Origin: Weissella soli
GTDB lineage: Bacteria > Bacillota > Bacilli > Lactobacillales > Lactobacillaceae
NCBI RefSeq assembly: GCF_001761545.1
Contig: NZ_CP017326.1
Location: 1,116,001-1,180,000, forward strand
Direction of reading: 5' to 3'
Length of the DNA: 64,000 bases
The position numbers were made by a program, and so were the translations under genes. The notes beneath the pieces were generated by a model that did no database searches, was not told the DNA's origin, and was given only the letters and a program-made list of their open reading frames with translations. Positions within the stretch are counted from its first letter, which is position 1, and the number at the start of each line of letters is the position of its first letter. Below are positions 43,755 to 53,187 of this stretch, piece by piece.

Positions 43755-45593
43755 TTATTTCTTTGGTTCATCGTCGCCAGTCTTCAATACTGCCATAAAG
43801 GCTTCTTGTGGCACATCAACGGTCCCAACTGACTTCATCCGTGCCTTACCACGTTTTTGTTTGTCTAACAATTTTGCCCGTCGATCAGGATCCCCGGTGT
43901 GAATCTTAGAGGTCACATCCTTACGATAAGCCTTAATTGTTGACCGCGAAATGATTTTTGAACCAATTGCTGCTTGCACTGGAATTTCAAAATTACGCCG
44001 GGGGATAATTTCTTTCAACTTAGCGGTGATGAGTCGACCACGTTCTTGCGCAAAGTCACGATGCACGATGAATGACAAGGCATCCACCTTTTCACCATTG
44101 AGCAAGATATCAATCTTCATCAAGTCAGACTGACGATAACCAGCGAGTTCATAGTCCAACGAAGCATAGCCACGCGTGGAAGACTTTAATTTATCGAAGA
44201 AATCAAAGATGATTTCTGATAATGGCATGTAATATTTCACATACACACGATGATCATCAAGATAATCCATCGTATCAAATTCACCACGCTTACGTTGGGC
44301 CAATTCCATCACTGCACCAACGTATTCTTTGGGCACCATGATTTGAGCATGCACATAGGGTTCCTCGATGGACTTGATGGCCCCGACATCAGGTAATTCT
44401 GAAGGATTTTCCACTTCGACCATCTGGCCATCAGTCGTAAAGGCATGATACGTCACCGAAGGTGCTGTCGTAATCAAATCCATGTCGAATTCACGCTCTA
44501 AGCGTTCTTGGATGACATCCATATGCAATAATCCTAAGAACCCTGTTCGAAAGCCAAAACCCAAGGCCTGTGAAGTTTCCGGTGTAAATTCGAGAGAAGC
44601 ATCATTCAATTGCAGTTTTTCTAACGCGTCTCGCAAATCGTTGTACTTAGCATTATCTGTCGGATAAAGCCCTGAATAGACCATGGGTGTCATCGGCTTA
44701 TAACCAGCCAACGGCTCGGTGGCTGGTTTATTCACCATAGTGATCGTATCACCAGGGCGAGCATCACGAATATTCTTAATCGAAGCTGCTAGATAACCTA
44801 CGTCGCCAGCCATCAAATAATCGCGCTTCACAGAATATGGTGAGTGCACCCCCACTTCAGTAACTTCGTACTCAGCGCCAGAGTGCATAAAGCGGACCTT
44901 ATCACCAGGTTTCACAATCCCATTTTTGACACGAATCGTTAAAATAACCCCTTTATAGGCATCATAGGATGAGTCGAAAATCAACGCTTGTAATGGCGCT
45001 TCTAAGTCACCTTCTGGTGCTGGGAATTTTTGAACAATTTGTTCCAACAATTCTGGGATGCCAATCCCCATCTTTGCGGATGCTAAAACGGCCGAAGAAG
45101 CATCCAAGCCGATCACATCTTCGATTTCTTGCCGCACCTTCTCGGGATCTGCTGCAGGTAAATCAATCTTATTGATTAAGGGTAAGATCTCCAAATCATT
45201 TTCAAGGGCCAAATAAACATTTGCTAGCGTTTGCGCTTCAACACCTTGCGCTGCATCGACCACCAAAATGGCGCCATCCGCGGCAGCCAATGCCCGTGAA
45301 ACTTCATATGAGAAATCGACGTGCCCTGGCGTATCAACCAGGTGGAAAATATACGTTTCCCCATCTTCAGCCTTATAATGCACTTCCACCGCATTCATCT
45401 TAATCGTGATGCCCCGTTCACGCTCTAAATCCATTGTGTCCAACAATTGGTTTTGCATTTCACGTTCCGTCACACTGTGGGTTGCTTCCAAAATTCGATC
45501 TGCAATCGTCGACTTACCATGATCAATATGGGCCACGATTGAGAAATTACGAATATGTTGTTGGCGCGCTTTCATTTCTTTAAGAGTATCCAT
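43755..45593 (-). CDS. lepA: Elongation factor 4 (LepA)
   Basis: Ribosome-bound GTPase involved in translation under stress and in initiation. The 612 residues are full length: the P-loop AHIDHGKST (about 22-30), [26 protein letters not shown], and the LepA-specific C-terminal domain ending in the basic stretch [26 protein letters not shown] precedes the ATG. Monocistronic between terminators. Confidence 0.97.
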   Translation of the reverse strand: MDTLKEMKARQQHIRNFSIVAHIDHGKSTIADRILEATHSVTEREMQNQLLDTMDLERERGITIKMNAVEVHYKAEDGETYIFHLVDTPGHVDFSYEVSRALAAADGAILVVDAAQGVEAQTLANVYLALENDLEILPLINKIDLPAADPEKVRQEIEDVIGLDASSAVLASAKMGIGIPELLEQIVQKFPAPEGDLEAPLQALIFDSSYDAYKGVILTIRVKNGIVKPGDKVRFMHSGAEYEVTEVGVHSPYSVKRDYLMAGDVGYLAASIKNIRDARPGDTITMVNKPATEPLAGYKPMTPMVYSGLYPTDNAKYNDLRDALEKLQLNDASLEFTPETSQALGFGFRTGFLGLLHMDVIQERLEREFDMDLITTAPSVTYHAFTTDGQMVEVENPSELPDVGAIKSIEEPYVHAQIMVPKEYVGAVMELAQRKRGEFDTMDYLDDHRVYVKYYMPLSEIIFDFFDKLKSSTRGYASLDYELAGYRQSDLMKIDILLNGEKVDALSFIVHRDFAQERGRLITAKLKEIIPRRNFEIPVQAAIGSKIISRSTIKAYRKDVTSKIHTGDPDRRAKLLDKQKRGKARMKSVGTVDVPQEAFMAVLKTGDDEPKK

Positions 45594-45659
45594 TTGCGCT
45601 CCTTTTTCTTAATAACATTTTTTAGTCTAACTACTAATTATACCGGTTTTCACAACCGA

Positions 45660-45692
45660 AAAAAAGATATCCTGACAACAGGATACCTTTTA
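45660..45692 (-). terminator. Terminator of rlmD
   Basis: ATCCTG/CAGGAT core extended by AAAAGGT/ATCTTTT, with a minus-strand T tail. Confidence 0.8.
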
Positions 45693-45708
45693 ACAGAATC
45701 AACAGTGT

Positions 45709-47076
45709 TTAATTCTTCTTGAACACTGTAATTGATTCGATGTGTGTTGTTTGTGGAAACTGGTCAATTGGTTGCACTGGGCCATCAATATGGAAACCAT
45801 TCGCCAAAATTTGAACAGTATCACGAGCCAATGTCGCTGGGTTACATGAAATGTAAACAATCGTTGCTGGTTCCATACCCGTGGCGGCGTCGATCAATTC
45901 TGGTGTCAATCCCTTACGAGGTGGGTCAACGAAGATAACATCTGGTTTAAGATCAGCCTCACGCCACTCAACCATCTTCTCTTCAGCCATCCCTAGTTCA
46001 AAGGTAACATTCTTAATCCCATTTAACTTGGCATTTTGCTTAGCGTCTGCCACCGCACCTTCAATAATTTCAACCCCGATCACTGACTTAGCTTTATCAG
46101 CCACCGTTAATGAAATAGTTCCAATTCCTGAATAGGCGTCAATCACTGACTCGGTACCTTGCAAATGGGCCTTTTCAGTGGCCAATTTATATAATACTTC
46201 TGTCGTTTGTGGGTTAACTTGGTAGAACGATGTTGGTCCGATCTCAAAGGTCTTATCAAACAGCGTGTCTGTAATGTAGTCAGCTCCCCATAATGTCTTA
46301 TTCTTTGAACCCATAATGACATTAGTTCGATCTGGATTTACATTTTGAATAATTGACTTTACTTCAGGCAAGGCAGCATGAATCTCGTCAACAATCATTT
46401 CAGTTGCAGGCAACTTGGCACGCCGTGTCACCAAGACGACCATCATTTCATGGCTGTAGTAACCACGACGAACCATTAACGTCCGGATATCACCACTGTG
46501 TGCCGTTTCGTTGTAGGCTGCAATATGGTATTTACGCAAGATATTACGGATGACCACCAAAGCCTTATCAATTTCAGGATCCTGAATGTAATAATCTTCG
46601 ATTGGTACCATGATATGCGAGTTACGGCGATAGAAACCAGTCTCTAGTTGACCCTTAATTTCACGAACCGGCACTTGAGCCTTGTTACGGTATTGGGTAG
46701 GATTTTCCATCCCTAGCGTTTCCGCAACTTCAACATCAACGTGAACCTTGTTAAACAGTTGCTTAATTTGGTTTTGCTTAAACTTCAATTGGGCTTCGTA
46801 AGTCAGATTTGCCAATGGGGCAATTCCAGTTGTTAAAGCCTTTTGATCAGCATTAGGGTTACGGTCCGCAGATTCCTGCAAACGCTTGATCACCCGACCA
46901 AACGCAAAACTCTTCTGAACCTTAGTAACCCCAACACGGACGATTTCGCCAGGAATTGCATCCACAACGAAAATTGGGTAGTCGTCAATTTTGACGACAC
47001 CCATTCCTTGATACGTTAAATCAACAACTTCAGCTTCGAACTCTTGATTCTTCGTAACTGGTGCTTTTTGAGCCAT
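45709..47076 (-). CDS. rlmD: 23S rRNA (uracil-5-)-methyltransferase, RlmD/RumA family
   Basis: Adds a methyl group to a uridine C5 in 23S rRNA, using SAM. The 455 residues have an N-terminal TRAM domain (about 8-66), an RNA-binding middle part and a C-terminal Rossmann methyltransferase domain with DAYSGIGTISL, FVDPPRKG and the nucleophile motif YISCNPATLARD near 415. The four-cysteine iron-sulfur motif of E. coli RlmD is absent, as in many Gram-positive homologues. Which U is modified cannot be told. Confidence 0.88.
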   Translation of the reverse strand: MAQKAPVTKNQEFEAEVVDLTYQGMGVVKIDDYPIFVVDAIPGEIVRVGVTKVQKSFAFGRVIKRLQESADRNPNADQKALTTGIAPLANLTYEAQLKFKQNQIKQLFNKVHVDVEVAETLGMENPTQYRNKAQVPVREIKGQLETGFYRRNSHIMVPIEDYYIQDPEIDKALVVIRNILRKYHIAAYNETAHSGDIRTLMVRRGYYSHEMMVVLVTRRAKLPATEMIVDEIHAALPEVKSIIQNVNPDRTNVIMGSKNKTLWGADYITDTLFDKTFEIGPTSFYQVNPQTTEVLYKLATEKAHLQGTESVIDAYSGIGTISLTVADKAKSVIGVEIIEGAVADAKQNAKLNGIKNVTFELGMAEEKMVEWREADLKPDVIFVDPPRKGLTPELIDAATGMEPATIVYISCNPATLARDTVQILANGFHIDGPVQPIDQFPQTTHIESITVFKKN

Positions 47077-47218
47077 TTATATTCTCCTTAAAATGGTTTT
47101 TGCGACAACACATTTGGAAGTATGATAGCTAAACTAAATTTCTTCATACTCCAATAGTACCATACAACCAGCGAAAAACGGGCAGGATTCCTGAATTCCA
47201 TGCATGTTGATCTCAATA

Positions 47219-47252
47219 AAAAAGAACGGCGTTTAAACTCACCGTTCTCTAC
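47219..47252 (-). terminator. Terminator of xpaC-telA
   Basis: GAACGG/CCGTTC stem with AA/TT extensions and a minus-strand T6 tail. Confidence 0.8.
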
Positions 47253-47257
47253 TGACT

Positions 47258-48373
47258 TTAATTCACATTCTTAGGTTCGGTTGAAACACCGTTGGCCATG
47301 CTAAGTAGCTTAGCCTTCAACTCATTTTCCATGGCTTGCATTTGCACTTGTGCATCAGCCCGTTTTTGACGACCGTCGGCTTGAATCCGCATCGTTTCCT
47401 CAATCGTATTAATCAAATCCGCTTGGGTCTTTTGCAGCGTGACAATGTCGACCACCCCACGTTCGTTTTCTTGCGCCGTTTCGATTGTGCTTTGCTTAAG
47501 CATCTCCGAATTAGCCTTTAACAAATCGTTGGTGGTTTCCGAAACAGCCCGTTGGGCCGCGACAGCATTGCGTTGCTTTAAGAGGGTTAATGCAATGGTG
47601 ACTTGATTCTTCCACAATGGAATGGCCGTTGAAACTGATGACTGAATTTTTTCAGCCAAAGCCTGGTTGGTTGATTGGATTAACCGAATTTGGGGCGCTT
47701 GTTGCATCGCCACTTGACGGGTTAACTTTAAATCATTAGTGCGCTTTTCCAAGCGGTCGGCAAATTGGGCCAAATCTTGCACCTTTTGCGCATCCAATTG
47801 ACTACCAGATGCTTCTGCCTGGGCTCGTGCAGCTGGTAAGTCGGTCTTGTTAATCTCTTGCAACTTCAATTCAGCCCCACCAATGTAGACCCCTAATTGT
47901 TGAAAGAAATCCAAATTCTCTTTGTACAAACCATCCAGCATTTTGTTATCAGCCAATAGCGTATCCTTATGGTTATCTAAACGTGCGGCCACTTGATCAA
48001 TTTGCGCACCAACTTTTTGATACTTCGCCGTCATTTCGTAAATTGATTTTTGCACCTTACCAAACATTTTGGCAAATAAGCCCTGCTTGACGGGCATCAG
48101 TTCATCAGGTTTAGTTGATTGCAAATTGGACATTAACTCAGTTAAAGCATCCCCAATTTGACCTAAATCTTGATTCTTAACCTGATCCAAAACCCCTTGT
48201 GAGAAGTTTGATAGATTTTTTTGGGCATCGGCACCATAAGTCAACACGGAATCTGATTGATCAGTATCCAGTTGTGCTGCTACCTCATGTGCTTGAGCCT
48301 GTTCTGCTGGTGTCAAGGTTGACACCAAATCAGTCGCCGTTTGCTCTGTCGTCATCAATTGTTCGTCACTCAT
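47258..48373 (-). CDS. telA: TelA/KlaA family (toxic anion resistance) protein
   Basis: The 371-residue, mostly helical cytoplasmic protein has the TelA-family core KRTNDLKLTRQVAMQQAPQI (about 212-231) and IPLWKNQVTIALTLLKQRNA. The tellurite-resistance label is historical; in Firmicutes the gene is usually paired with xpaC and linked to envelope stress. Its start overlaps the xpaC stop by ATGA, confirming the pair. Confidence 0.88.
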   Translation of the reverse strand: MSDEQLMTTEQTATDLVSTLTPAEQAQAHEVAAQLDTDQSDSVLTYGADAQKNLSNFSQGVLDQVKNQDLGQIGDALTELMSNLQSTKPDELMPVKQGLFAKMFGKVQKSIYEMTAKYQKVGAQIDQVAARLDNHKDTLLADNKMLDGLYKENLDFFQQLGVYIGGAELKLQEINKTDLPAARAQAEASGSQLDAQKVQDLAQFADRLEKRTNDLKLTRQVAMQQAPQIRLIQSTNQALAEKIQSSVSTAIPLWKNQVTIALTLLKQRNAVAAQRAVSETTNDLLKANSEMLKQSTIETAQENERGVVDIVTLQKTQADLINTIEETMRIQADGRQKRADAQVQMQAMENELKAKLLSMANGVSTEPKNVN

Positions 48374-49146
48374 AGTGTATCCTCCATTGTTCGCTTAGCA
48401 ACCGAAACCTTATCCCGTAAGCTAGCAACGTCATCTTCTGTGACAGCCAAGTAGGCTGCTTGTACCTTTACTGCTAAATCACGAATCACAGCGCGTGCCT
48501 TCCGCAATTCTTCTTTTTGTGCATCTGAGATAATCTCGTGCTGTGCAATTTCTAGATAAGAGGCTAACAACTCATGTAATGTGGGCACCGTTTTATAAAC
48601 AAAATCATTTGCGCGCATTAAGTCCGCAGGTTCCTTAGCCATTTCTTGCATGACTGCATCGGCATAATACATCAATTGCGTTTCCTCATTCAATTTGATG
48701 AGTCCTTTAGTTTTTCCTAACCAGCGTTTGATGTCAGTGAGCTGCGCATCAGTCTCACTATATACCTCATTAAAGACTGCAACATCGCGTTTTGTTAATG
48801 CCGAAAAATCAGCCTTTTCCAGCCGTTTAACTGCCGTCCCACTTAATTTAGCTTGGCCACTGCGTCGGTTTTTGAACAAAATTTGTTGGCCAGCGATCAC
48901 ACCAATGATTCCTGCCAACATCACCAGCGTTGGCAGACCACTCGCTAAGAAGGCTACTCCCAGTCCCCAAGGCAGGAGATATTTTAAATTAAACTTTGGA
49001 CTCGTAAATAGACCAATCAGGATCGTGATTAAAAGGGTGTCCCCAAAAGCTCCCCCAACAAATTGCCCCAAGCCAGCCATAACAACTAAGGTGACCCACT
49101 TGATAATAGTTAACGTTTTTTTATCAAATCGTTTTAAATCTAACAT
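48370..49146 (-). CDS. xpaC: XpaC-family membrane protein
   Basis: The 258-residue protein belongs to the 5-bromo-4-chloroindolyl phosphate hydrolysis (XpaC) family. Membrane spans lie in the first 85 residues (about 13-30 and 32-80), followed by a soluble helical domain (about 100-258). The ATG at 49146 is favoured over GTG 49161 because GGGAAAG lies just before it. It is coupled to telA, as xpaC-yaaN in Bacillus. Biochemical role unproven. Confidence 0.82.
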   Translation of the reverse strand: MLDLKRFDKKTLTIIKWVTLVVMAGLGQFVGGAFGDTLLITILIGLFTSPKFNLKYLLPWGLGVAFLASGLPTLVMLAGIIGVIAGQQILFKNRRSGQAKLSGTAVKRLEKADFSALTKRDVAVFNEVYSETDAQLTDIKRWLGKTKGLIKLNEETQLMYYADAVMQEMAKEPADLMRANDFVYKTVPTLHELLASYLEIAQHEIISDAQKEELRKARAVIRDLAVKVQAAYLAVTEDDVASLRDKVSVAKRTMEDTL

Positions 49147-49163
49147 ACTTTCCCATCCCACTA

Positions 49164-49676
49164 TTAGTCCCAGATGCGGTCACTGATATCAAGATACCAA
49201 TATTCAACATCCACGAATTGTGCACCCGTATACATTACTTCTGGCAGCAAGCCCTTTAAAGTAAACTCAAACTTTGACAAAATTTTCCCACTAGGCACAT
49301 TGCCCGCAGCCACGATGGCAATTAACTTGCGATAATGTAAGTCTAAGGCTTTATTAATCAACCAATCAACCATCTTGGTACCATAGCCCTGCCCCTGCGC
49401 CGCATGATCAAAATAGTATGATAATTCAGCGACCTGATCATACCCTTCACGATCAATAAAACTGCCTAGATAACCATAACCAACAACCATCCCAGCTTCA
49501 TTGACATAGGCAAACAACGGATGTTGCTCATCATTTTCATGTTCGGCAAACCAAGCCTCCCGATTTGCCAATGTTTTTGGGGTCAAATCAGCCGTAATGC
49601 CCTGCCGGACGACCGCTTGATTATAAATATCCATCATGACCGGAATATCGGCCTTAGTTGCTAAACGAATTGTCAT
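49164..49676 (-). CDS. GNAT-family N-acetyltransferase (phosphinothricin acetyltransferase-like)
   Basis: The 170-residue acetyl-CoA-dependent transferase starts MTIRLATKADIPVMMDIYNQ. The acetyl-CoA motif A is QGQGYGTKMVDWLI near 96-109, and ELSYYFD precedes it. The layout matches PAT/YncA-like enzymes, which acetylate small amines or amino-acid analogues; the substrate is unknown. It lies 17 nt before xpaC and may head that unit. Confidence 0.85.
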   Translation of the reverse strand: MTIRLATKADIPVMMDIYNQAVVRQGITADLTPKTLANREAWFAEHENDEQHPLFAYVNEAGMVVGYGYLGSFIDREGYDQVAELSYYFDHAAQGQGYGTKMVDWLINKALDLHYRKLIAIVAAGNVPSGKILSKFEFTLKGLLPEVMYTGAQFVDVEYWYLDISDRIWD

Positions 49677-49731
49677 TAGTATTCCTCGATTGCATAAGTA
49701 ATATATGCTATTATTCTACCTTAATTTCAAT

Positions 49732-49775
49732 AAAAAAACGCGTGCCTCCAATCGAAGTCACCCGTTATTTTGAAA
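49732..49775 (-). terminator. Probable terminator of the nitroreductase gene
   Basis: Minus-strand arms AACGGGTG and CACGCGTT (imperfect), followed by T7. Confidence 0.6.
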
Positions 49776-49786
49776 TCTCTCTTAAA

Positions 49787-50395
49787 TTACTTTTCCACGC
49801 GGAAACGAATATCATCAGCAACGTAAGCTTTCTCGCCTGCTTCAGCTTCTAGTGAACCAATGATCAATTGTGACCGTAACCGCCAGTTGGCTGGGATATC
49901 GAACGCCTCAGCAAACTGCTCATCAATTAATGGGTTGTAATGTTGGAGATTTGCGCCCAACCCGGCCGCAGTCGCAGCTAGCCAGACTGCATAGGCGGCA
50001 ATGCCATGGCCTTGTTCTGACCAGTCATAAAAGTTATCCGCGTATAAAGCAAACTTTTGTTCAAATTCGGTCACTACGTCAGTGTCGGTGTAGAATAATA
50101 CAGTCGCATAGCCCTCTTTGAAGCCGTCAAGCTTGGCCAAGGTAGCTTGATAAGCTTCTGCCGAAGGGACCTCTGCCTTCAACCGGTCAGCCACGATATC
50201 CCAAACTTGGGTGTGTTTATTACCCAACAAAATCACTGTACGCACCGTTTGATTATTAAAAGCCGTCGGTGCTTCCTTAACGGCCGTTTTGATCAATTCA
50301 ACCAATTGTGCTTCGGTTAATGTGACGTTTTTTCCCAAGGTGTAGACCGAACGCCGGGATGCTTCTAACTGCAAAAAATCATTTTCAAGTGTCAT
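49787..50395 (-). CDS. Nitroreductase family protein
   Basis: The 202-residue FMN-dependent oxidoreductase starts with a substrate/FMN segment ASRRSVYTLGK. APTAFNNQTVRTVIL is the flavin-binding loop in which the usual PS(S/A)xNxQ appears as PTAFNNQ, and AATAAGLGANLQHYN is the second conserved segment. Like other short nitroreductases of lactic acid bacteria it probably uses NADPH; the substrate is unknown. AAGGA precedes the ATG. Confidence 0.87.
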   Translation of the reverse strand: MTLENDFLQLEASRRSVYTLGKNVTLTEAQLVELIKTAVKEAPTAFNNQTVRTVILLGNKHTQVWDIVADRLKAEVPSAEAYQATLAKLDGFKEGYATVLFYTDTDVVTEFEQKFALYADNFYDWSEQGHGIAAYAVWLAATAAGLGANLQHYNPLIDEQFAEAFDIPANWRLRSQLIIGSLEAEAGEKAYVADDIRFRVEK

Positions 50396-50536
50396 CAAAT
50401 AGATCCTTCTTTCTACAACTCTTTTTCTGGTTGTTCAACCTTAGCTTCTACAATAACAAAACTTCTTACTTTTTGTGAACAAATATACATTGGCCAAGTT
50501 ATCCATTCTGAACAATATTTGACCCTAGTAGCAGTG

Positions 50537-50562
50537 TTGTTAAAGTAGTGCTGCTTTAGCAA
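50537..50562. repeat. 12-bp inverted repeat upstream of the nitroreductase gene
   Basis: TTGTTAAAGTAG and CTGCTTTAGCAA with a 2-bp centre and two G-U type mismatches, 140 bp before the start. Possible operator; no close family match known to me. Confidence 0.35.
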
Positions 50563-50585
50563 ACTTGCCACAGGTCTTTGAGACC

Positions 50586-50627
50586 AAAAGCGCCCAACAA
50601 CACAAGGTGTGTCGTTTGGGCGCTTTT
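50586..50627 (-). terminator. Terminator of the amino acid permease gene
   Basis: Perfect 12-bp arms AAAAGCGCCCAA/TTGGGCGCTTTT with an inner ACACC/GGTGT-like stem, directly after the stop. Confidence 0.85.
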
Positions 50628-50628
50628 G

Positions 50629-51993
50629 TTAGGCCTTAAATTTACGTGCTGCTAACCAACCAAACCCGATAATCCAAACAAGTCCACCCAGTGCGGCAAT
50701 CATATTAGTCTGATCTAAGAATAAAGTCCCAAAAATGAAGACAAAAAATAGCATGGTTAAGGGACTGGTCACTTTATAGCCCGGCATTTTAAATCCATCA
50801 GCTAAGTAATCGGCACTCTGGCGATATTTGCGGTGGGCCCACATGATTAAGCCATAAATTACTAACGTAATCGCCGAGGTTGCTGAAGCCAAAAATTCAA
50901 ACGCTGAGGATATAAAGGGTAGCAAATGGATTACGGGTGTCAGCAACATTAAACTAGCTGAAAACAACACCGCTCGTGCCGGAATAGCATTCATTGAAAG
51001 AGTTGCAAAATGTTTTTCCCATTTACCAGTGTTTTCCAAAGCCAATGCATAGACATCCCGCCCAGCTGAATAAATCAACGTATTCAAAGCTGATAACGCT
51101 GCTGTCAAGACCACAAAATTCACGGCAGCGGCGGCCCATTTTAACCCAACTAATTTAAAGACCCACACGAACGGACTTTGGTCCGCAGGTAAGTAGCGCC
51201 AGTTAATAATCGTCATAATGATGAACAACGCACCAACATAAAATATTAAAATTCGAAACAATACCTGGTTAATCACACGCGGCATCACTGCACGTGGTTG
51301 TTGTGTCTCAGCTGACATCATGCCCACAAACTCAATCCCAACGAAAGCAAAAAACACCATTGGAAAGGCCATCAAGAAATTTATTGTGCCTTTAGGAAAA
51401 AACTCAAAATGCGTAAAGACATTATTGAAGCTCACGATACCACCATGGACGCCAGGCGTTTTGAAGCCAGTCAATACCATCACCAGACCCGTCACGATAA
51501 TTGCTAGGATGGCAATAATTTTGATTGAAGCGAACCAAAATTCTGCTTCACCAAAGAAACGAACCGCGGTTAGATTCACAAGTGTGAGCATGACGATAAC
51601 TAATATCTCAGTTACCCAAATCGGAATACCCGGGAACCAATACTGCACGTATTGACCAATTGCTGTTAGCTCAGCCATTGCTGGCAACAACAAGGTCACC
51701 CAATAGGACCAACCGACAAAATACCCTGCCTCAGGGCCGACATATTTAGACACGAAACCAACAAAAGAATTACTAGCCGGATCCGCATAAAGTAATTCGC
51801 CGATTGCCCGCATCATCAAATATAAAAATAAACCGGTGATCAGATAGACGATCAGAATTGACGGTCCCGTTAAACTGATTGAACTACCTGCTCCTAGGAA
51901 TAGTCCGGTACCAATCGTTCCCCCAATGGCAATCATCGTGACATGCCGTTTGGAAAGCCCCCGTGCTAATTTAGTTGGTGCCTCTTCAGCCAT
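50629..51993 (-). CDS. APC-family amino acid permease
   Basis: The 454-residue, 12-span transporter of the AAT/GabP-CycA-LysP type starts with GLSKRHVTMIAIGGTIGTGL, where the GGTIGTG loop of TM1 binds substrate. TM3 and TM6 motifs (FVGWSYWVTLLLPAMAELTA, FPMVFFAFVGIEFVGM) are in place. It exchanges or imports an amino acid with protons. The substrate is not predictable by eye; D-Ala/Gly/Ser and aromatic or GABA carriers are relatives. Monocistronic, with a strong terminator. Confidence 0.9.
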   Translation of the reverse strand: MAEEAPTKLARGLSKRHVTMIAIGGTIGTGLFLGAGSSISLTGPSILIVYLITGLFLYLMMRAIGELLYADPASNSFVGFVSKYVGPEAGYFVGWSYWVTLLLPAMAELTAIGQYVQYWFPGIPIWVTEILVIVMLTLVNLTAVRFFGEAEFWFASIKIIAILAIIVTGLVMVLTGFKTPGVHGGIVSFNNVFTHFEFFPKGTINFLMAFPMVFFAFVGIEFVGMMSAETQQPRAVMPRVINQVLFRILIFYVGALFIIMTIINWRYLPADQSPFVWVFKLVGLKWAAAAVNFVVLTAALSALNTLIYSAGRDVYALALENTGKWEKHFATLSMNAIPARAVLFSASLMLLTPVIHLLPFISSAFEFLASATSAITLVIYGLIMWAHRKYRQSADYLADGFKMPGYKVTSPLTMLFFVFIFGTLFLDQTNMIAALGGLVWIIGFGWLAARKFKA

Positions 51994-52116
51994 AAAAACT
52001 CCTTATCCTGACATCCTCATTCGTGGAAGACGCAGCTTAATTACTTGTTTTAAAAATTACCGCCTTCAATAATAGCATATATATGCACCTTTTTTAGAAC
52101 TAATTTGTTTTTATAC

Positions 52117-52150
52117 AAAAAAAACATCTGGTACATGTTATACCAGACGT
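52117..52150 (-). terminator. Terminator of the csbD gene
   Basis: TCTGGTA/TACCAGA arms with a minus-strand T8 tail. Confidence 0.85.
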
Positions 52151-52171
52151 CAATATATTAATTAATCGTAC

Positions 52172-52378
52172 TTACTTGTCAAACTTTTCTTTGACGTCTT
52201 CTACCAAATCAGAAGCAGCATCCTTCACGTCACCAAGCTTTTCTTTTGCCTTACCAATCAAACCTTGGGCTTTTCCCTCGGCCTCGGTTTCGGCATCACC
52301 AGTAACCTTCCCGTAGACTTCCTTAGTCTTACCGGCTGCTTCGTCCTTCAATCCATCCAACTTGTCGTCTAATGCCAT
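52172..52378 (-). CDS. CsbD-family stress protein
   Basis: The 68-residue hydrophilic helical protein, rich in Lys, Glu, Asp, Ala and Gly, starts MALDDKLDGLKDEAAGKTKE and repeats the unit K-x-x-G-x-A-K-E, as in CsbD proteins induced by general stress. The ATG at 52378 follows AGGAGG at ideal distance; the frame extends upstream without a ribosome site. Molecular role unknown for the family. Confidence 0.88.
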   Translation of the reverse strand: MALDDKLDGLKDEAAGKTKEVYGKVTGDAETEAEGKAQGLIGKAKEKLGDVKDAASDLVEDVKEKFDK

Positions 52379-52554
52379 AATAGATCCTCCTCTAGTTGTA
52401 CAAAAGAATTTACATTCATGCATGGTTACATCTGTGCATATATGTATTATACCAAAAAAATGAGAATATTGCCATCATGAACGATTAATTTTGTTCATTC
52501 TGCTAAAAATGAACCTAGACAAGAATCGGTTGAGGTCCCTCTCCAAAATCAAAA

Positions 52555-52599
52555 TAAAAACCGTATGCTACACGAATGCGTGTGTCATACGGTTTTTAC
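52555..52599 (-). terminator. Terminator of rpmE2
   Basis: AAACCGTATG/CATACGGTTT arms enclose ACACACGC/GCGTGT-like pairing, with T tracts on both sides. Confidence 0.85.
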
Positions 52600-52610
52600 G
52601 GGAAAGCTTA

Positions 52611-52853
52611 TTAAGCCAAACCGTACTTCTTGTTAAACTTGTCAACAGCTCCGTCAGCTTGAGTAAACTTAGCCTTACCAGTGTAGAATGGGTGTGAATC
52701 TGATGAAGTTTCGATACGAATCATTGGGTATGATGCGCCTTCAAATTCAACAGTGTCTTGTGAGTCCACAGTTGAACCTGCCAAGAACTTAGCACCAGTA
52801 GTAGTATCAACGAATACAACTTGACGGTATTCTGGATGAATTCCTGCTTGCAT
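52611..52853 (-). CDS. rpmE2: 50S ribosomal protein L31 type B
   Basis: Large-subunit ribosomal protein. The 80 residues start [20 protein letters not shown] and include [11 protein letters not shown]. There are no zinc-binding cysteines, which defines the type B, zinc-independent form. AAGGAG precedes the ATG. The 5' leader can form a stem CTCTGCTT/AAGCAGGG next to the ribosome site, consistent with leader-mediated autoregulation. Monocistronic. Confidence 0.96.
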   Translation of the reverse strand: MQAGIHPEYRQVVFVDTTTGAKFLAGSTVDSQDTVEFEGASYPMIRIETSSDSHPFYTGKAKFTQADGAVDKFNKKYGLA

Positions 52854-52861
52854 GATTATCT

Positions 52862-52898
52862 CCTTATCGCCCTGCTTTCTTTGGAAGCAGAGTCAGTT
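52862..52898 (-). promoter_or_regulatory. Possible L31 autoregulatory leader
   Basis: Minus-strand CTCTGCTTCC and GAAAGCAGGG form a stem just before the ribosome site AAGGAG. Position and size fit ribosomal-protein leaders described for Firmicute L31; I could not compare to the model. Confidence 0.4.
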
Positions 52899-53008
52899 TT
52901 TATAACTAAACCATTTTAACACAATCCTCAGGGTTTGTGTATAGTCGATTTATGACAAAAATTGGCAAATTCACGACCGTGCTACCGAACGTTACCGATG
53001 GGTAATTA

Positions 53009-53044
53009 CAAAAAAAATCGGCGTATCACTACCCCGACTTTTAA
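53009..53044 (-). terminator. Terminator of tRNA-Gly
   Basis: AAGTCGG/CCGATTT (one G-U) with a minus-strand T8 tail. Confidence 0.75.
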
Positions 53045-53047
53045 TAG

Positions 53048-53119
53048 AGCGGACGACGGGAATCGAACCCGCATTCCCAGCTTGGAAGGCTGGAGCACTA
53101 GCCATTGTACTACATCCGC
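53048..53119 (-). tRNA. tRNA-Gly (anticodon TCC)
   Basis: A 72-nt cloverleaf on the minus strand: acceptor GCGGATG/CGTCCGC (one U-G pair), anticodon stem CCAGC/GCTGG with loop CTTCCAA giving UCC, and T arm GCGGGTTCGATTCCCGT. CCA not encoded. Confidence 0.95.
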
Positions 53120-53151
53120 ATAAATTATCCGTTGCCTTAACAACGAATAAT

Positions 53152-53180
53152 ATCTTACCTAATTTTCAAAAGAGTGTCAA
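53152..53180 (-). promoter_or_regulatory. Promoter of tRNA-Gly
   Basis: TTGACA (53180-53175), 17 bp, TAAGAT (53157-53152). It starts only a few bases after the pyrE stop, and no terminator separates pyrE from the tRNA. Confidence 0.75.
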
Positions 53181-53187
53181 CCCAATT

